Part shown: in pieces, positions 5,227-6,828 of the stretch
Layout of the letters: every line of letters begins with the position of its first letter
Numbering within the stretch: the stretch's first letter is position 1
Source of the DNA: Acidobacteriota bacterium
GTDB lineage: Bacteria > Acidobacteriota > Vicinamibacteria > Vicinamibacterales > 2-12-FULL-66-21
Direction: 5' to 3'
Assembly (NCBI GenBank): GCA_013817065.1
Contig: JACDDJ010000250.1
Coordinates: forward strand, 1 to 6,828
DNA: 6,828 nt
Translations under genes and position numbers: made by a program
The notes under the pieces: model-generated
The model's database searches: none
What the model saw: only the letters and a program-made list of their open reading frames with translations
Told to the model about the DNA's origin: nothing

Positions 5227-6828
5227 CCGTGAGCGGATTGACCCGCGTGGCCCGGCGCGCAGGTATGTAGCTCGCAAAGAGCGCCGCCGCGGTCAGGACC
5301 AGCGGCGACAGGATGAATACGAGCGGATCGAAGCTGCTGACATCGTAGAGGATGGTCGCCAGCAGACGGCCCATCAGCAACGCGATCGGGAATCCGACCG
5401 CCAGGCCTGCGAGCGTCAGCCCCACGGACTCGCGCATCACCATTCCCACGACGTCGCCGGGGTTGGCGCCAAGCGCCATGCGGATGCCAATCTCGCGCGT
5501 CCGGCGCGATACCAGGTATGACTTGACGCCGTAGACTCCAGCGGTTGCCAGGCCGAGCGCAAGAGTGCCGACCAGCAGCAGCATCCGGCCGCTGGTACGG
5601 ATCGCCCACAGCTCGAGGCTGTTGTCGTGGAACCGTTGGAACGTGGTCAGCTCGAGCACCGGCAGCCGCGGATCGACGGCGCGGAGTTCGCGGCGAATCG
5701 TCTCGATTGCCGCCGACACCGCCTGGGGCGCCGGTGACGAGGTCTTGACGTGAACGGTCATGGCGGCCCGGTAGTTGGATCCACTCGGCACGTAGATGTG
5801 CGCATTCTCCCCCTGGCCCATCAGTTCCTCGCGCATGGTCGGCGCCACGCCGACGATCTGGAGCAGGACGTTGTCGTCCTTGTAACTCGATCCCTCGCGC
5901 GGTGTGAAGCGGATCGACTGGCCGACGGGGTCCTCGTTGGGGAAGAGCTGCTTTGCGAGGACGGTATCGATGATCGCGACCCGCGGGGCGTTTGGTGATT
6001 GTTCTTCCGCGACGGTGAAATCGCGCCCGCTCACCATCGGGAGTCCGAACGCACTGAAGTAGTTGGCGGAGATGATCCGGTATGTGGGCCCGAACATCTT
6101 CTCATCGCGCGGCACCCCCGGCCGATCGACCAGCCGGCCTTCGTGGACGTTGCCGAACGGGATGGTCGACGCGAGGCCGGCGGCCGTGATGCCGGGCGTT
6201 GAGCGGACGCGCTCGAGGACCTGCCGGTAGATCTCGCGTCCACGCGCTTCGCCGATCTGCGCAACACTGGGGTCAATGGTCGCGAGGATCGCGCCGTCGT
6301 AGGAGAAGCCCGGATCGGCGGCCGCTGCCTTGATGATGCTCCGACCGAAGAGCCCGCCTGCGCTCAGCAGACCGAGTGACAGCGCCAGCTGCGCGACGAC
6401 GAGGACGTTGCGGGCTGAGAACGCGCCGGGACGGGCGCCAGACTCGGCGGCTTGCTCCTTGAGGTCATTCACGAGGTCCAGCCGGGACAGTTTCAACGCC
6501 GGTCCCACCCCCGCGATCAGCCTGGCCAGTCCGACGAAGGCCGCGGTGGCGCCGAGCACGTTCATATCCGGACGCGACTCAAACACCAGCGTGAGCGGCA
6601 GCACCCTGGCGAGACTGGCGACCAGGAAGGTGGTCGACCAGTAGGCGAACACCAGTCCGGCCGCTGCGCCCGCCGAGGCGAGGAGCAAGCTCTCGGTCAG
6701 CAGCTGGCGGACGATTCGCCGGCGCGATCCACCCAGGGCCAGGCGCAGTGCGATCTCTTTCTTACGCGCCGTACCGCGCGCCAGCAGCATGTTCGCGAGG
6801 TTGAGGCAGGCAATCAGCAGCACCGTGC
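5210..6828 (-). CDS. ADOP/MacB-like permease (FtsX family), 5' end beyond the window
   Basis: About 539 residues are visible and the protein continues past the right edge; the GTG at 6823 lies inside the gene and is not its start. In order: the end of a first FtsX permease domain (LLIACLNLANMLLARGTARKKEIALRLALGGSRRRIVRQLLTESLL region plus membrane helices), then a DxVNDLKE-type link and SARNVLVVAQLALSL helix, then a large extracytoplasmic MacB_PCD-like domain (NYFSAFGLPMVSGRDF, ANKQLFPNEDPVGQS-like block). A second FtsX domain follows (SRRTREIGIRMALGANPGDVV, three helices) and the ending PARRATRVNPLTALRSN. This duplicated layout is that of the acidobacterial ADOP permeases, about 800 residues when whole. 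No ATPase gene is adjacent in the window. ADOP proteins are thought to work in macrolide/peptide-type export or envelope stress, but the substrate is unknown. The visible frame is intact, unlike several neighbours. Confidence 0.93.
   Translation of the reverse strand, partial: TVLLIACLNLANMLLARGTARKKEIALRLALGGSRRRIVRQLLTESLLLASAGAAAGLVFAYWSTTFLVASLARVLPLTLVFESRPDMNVLGATAAFVGLARLIAGVGPALKLSRLDLVNDLKEQAAESGARPGAFSARNVLVVAQLALSLGLLSAGGLFGRSIIKAAAADPGFSYDGAILATIDPSVAQIGEARGREIYRQVLERVRSTPGITAAGLASTIPFGNVHEGRLVDRPGVPRDEKMFGPTYRIISANYFSAFGLPMVSGRDFTVAEEQSPNAPRVAIIDTVLAKQLFPNEDPVGQSIRFTPREGSSYKDDNVLLQIVGVAPTMREELMGQGENAHIYVPSGSNYRAAMTVHVKTSSPAPQAVSAAIETIRRELRAVDPRLPVLELTTFQRFHDNSLELWAIRTSGRMLLLVGTLALGLATAGVYGVKSYLVSRRTREIGIRMALGANPGDVVGMVMRESVGLTLAGLAVGFPIALLMGRLLATILYDVSSFDPLVFILSPLVLTAAALFASYIPARRATRVNPLTALRSN

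Noticed and set aside
5054..5521. Plus-strand open frame opposite the ADOP C-terminus, Arg/Gln-rich
   Set aside because: Antisense of the strongly conserved second FtsX domain; no independent coding evidence.

Overview
The window is GC-rich and looks like chromosomal DNA of an uncultured soil-type bacterium. Acidobacteriota, perhaps a Vicinamibacterales-like lineage, is the best guess. This rests on gene types rather than a marker gene: a large permease of the acidobacterial ADOP (duplicated orphan permease) type, a winged-helix/FHA regulator overlapping a Ser/Thr kinase with a TPR tail, and a small GC-rich secreted lipoprotein. The assignment is an inference.

Left part (1 to about 1242) is accessory DNA. 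It holds the C-terminal remnant of an IS481-type transposase (minus strand, frameshifted and cut at both ends). Next is a compact toxin-antitoxin operon of the HigBA type (toxin 735-1085, antitoxin 404-733, minus strand), with a near-perfect 22-bp palindrome directly in front of the toxin. Its right edge is marked by the 3' half of a proline tRNA (1201-1242), running from the CGG anticodon loop to the discriminator base with no matching 5' half. That is the usual scar of site-specific integration into a tRNA gene, so the toxin-antitoxin pair and transposase remnant probably belong to a genomic island whose other end, with an intact tRNA-Pro, lies beyond the left border. A terminator-like hairpin follows at 1263-1286.

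Middle part (1377-4119, minus strand) is a two-gene signalling operon. A winged-helix DNA-binding protein with a C-terminal FHA (phosphothreonine-binding) domain overlaps by four bases (GTGA) a membrane-anchored Ser/Thr kinase with a C-terminal TPR region. The kinase reading frame breaks near 1845 and resumes in another frame, apparently through one lost base. Divergently at 4242-4837 (plus strand) lies a predicted lipoprotein of unrecognised family, also broken by one apparently lost base near 4500.

Right part (4942-6828, minus strand) holds the last ~55 codons of an APC-family amino acid permease, itself frameshifted, and then the C-terminal two thirds of an ADOP/MacB-like permease that runs off the right edge.

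The plausible circuit is kinase -> FHA/winged-helix regulator -> nearby promoter, possibly that of the divergent lipoprotein; this is inference. The recurring single-base breaks matter most for interpretation: they are either assembly indels in otherwise intact genes or real gene decay. I do not see a clearly new biological system. The most informative items are the tRNA-Pro half-site and the FHA-regulator/kinase/lipoprotein cluster.
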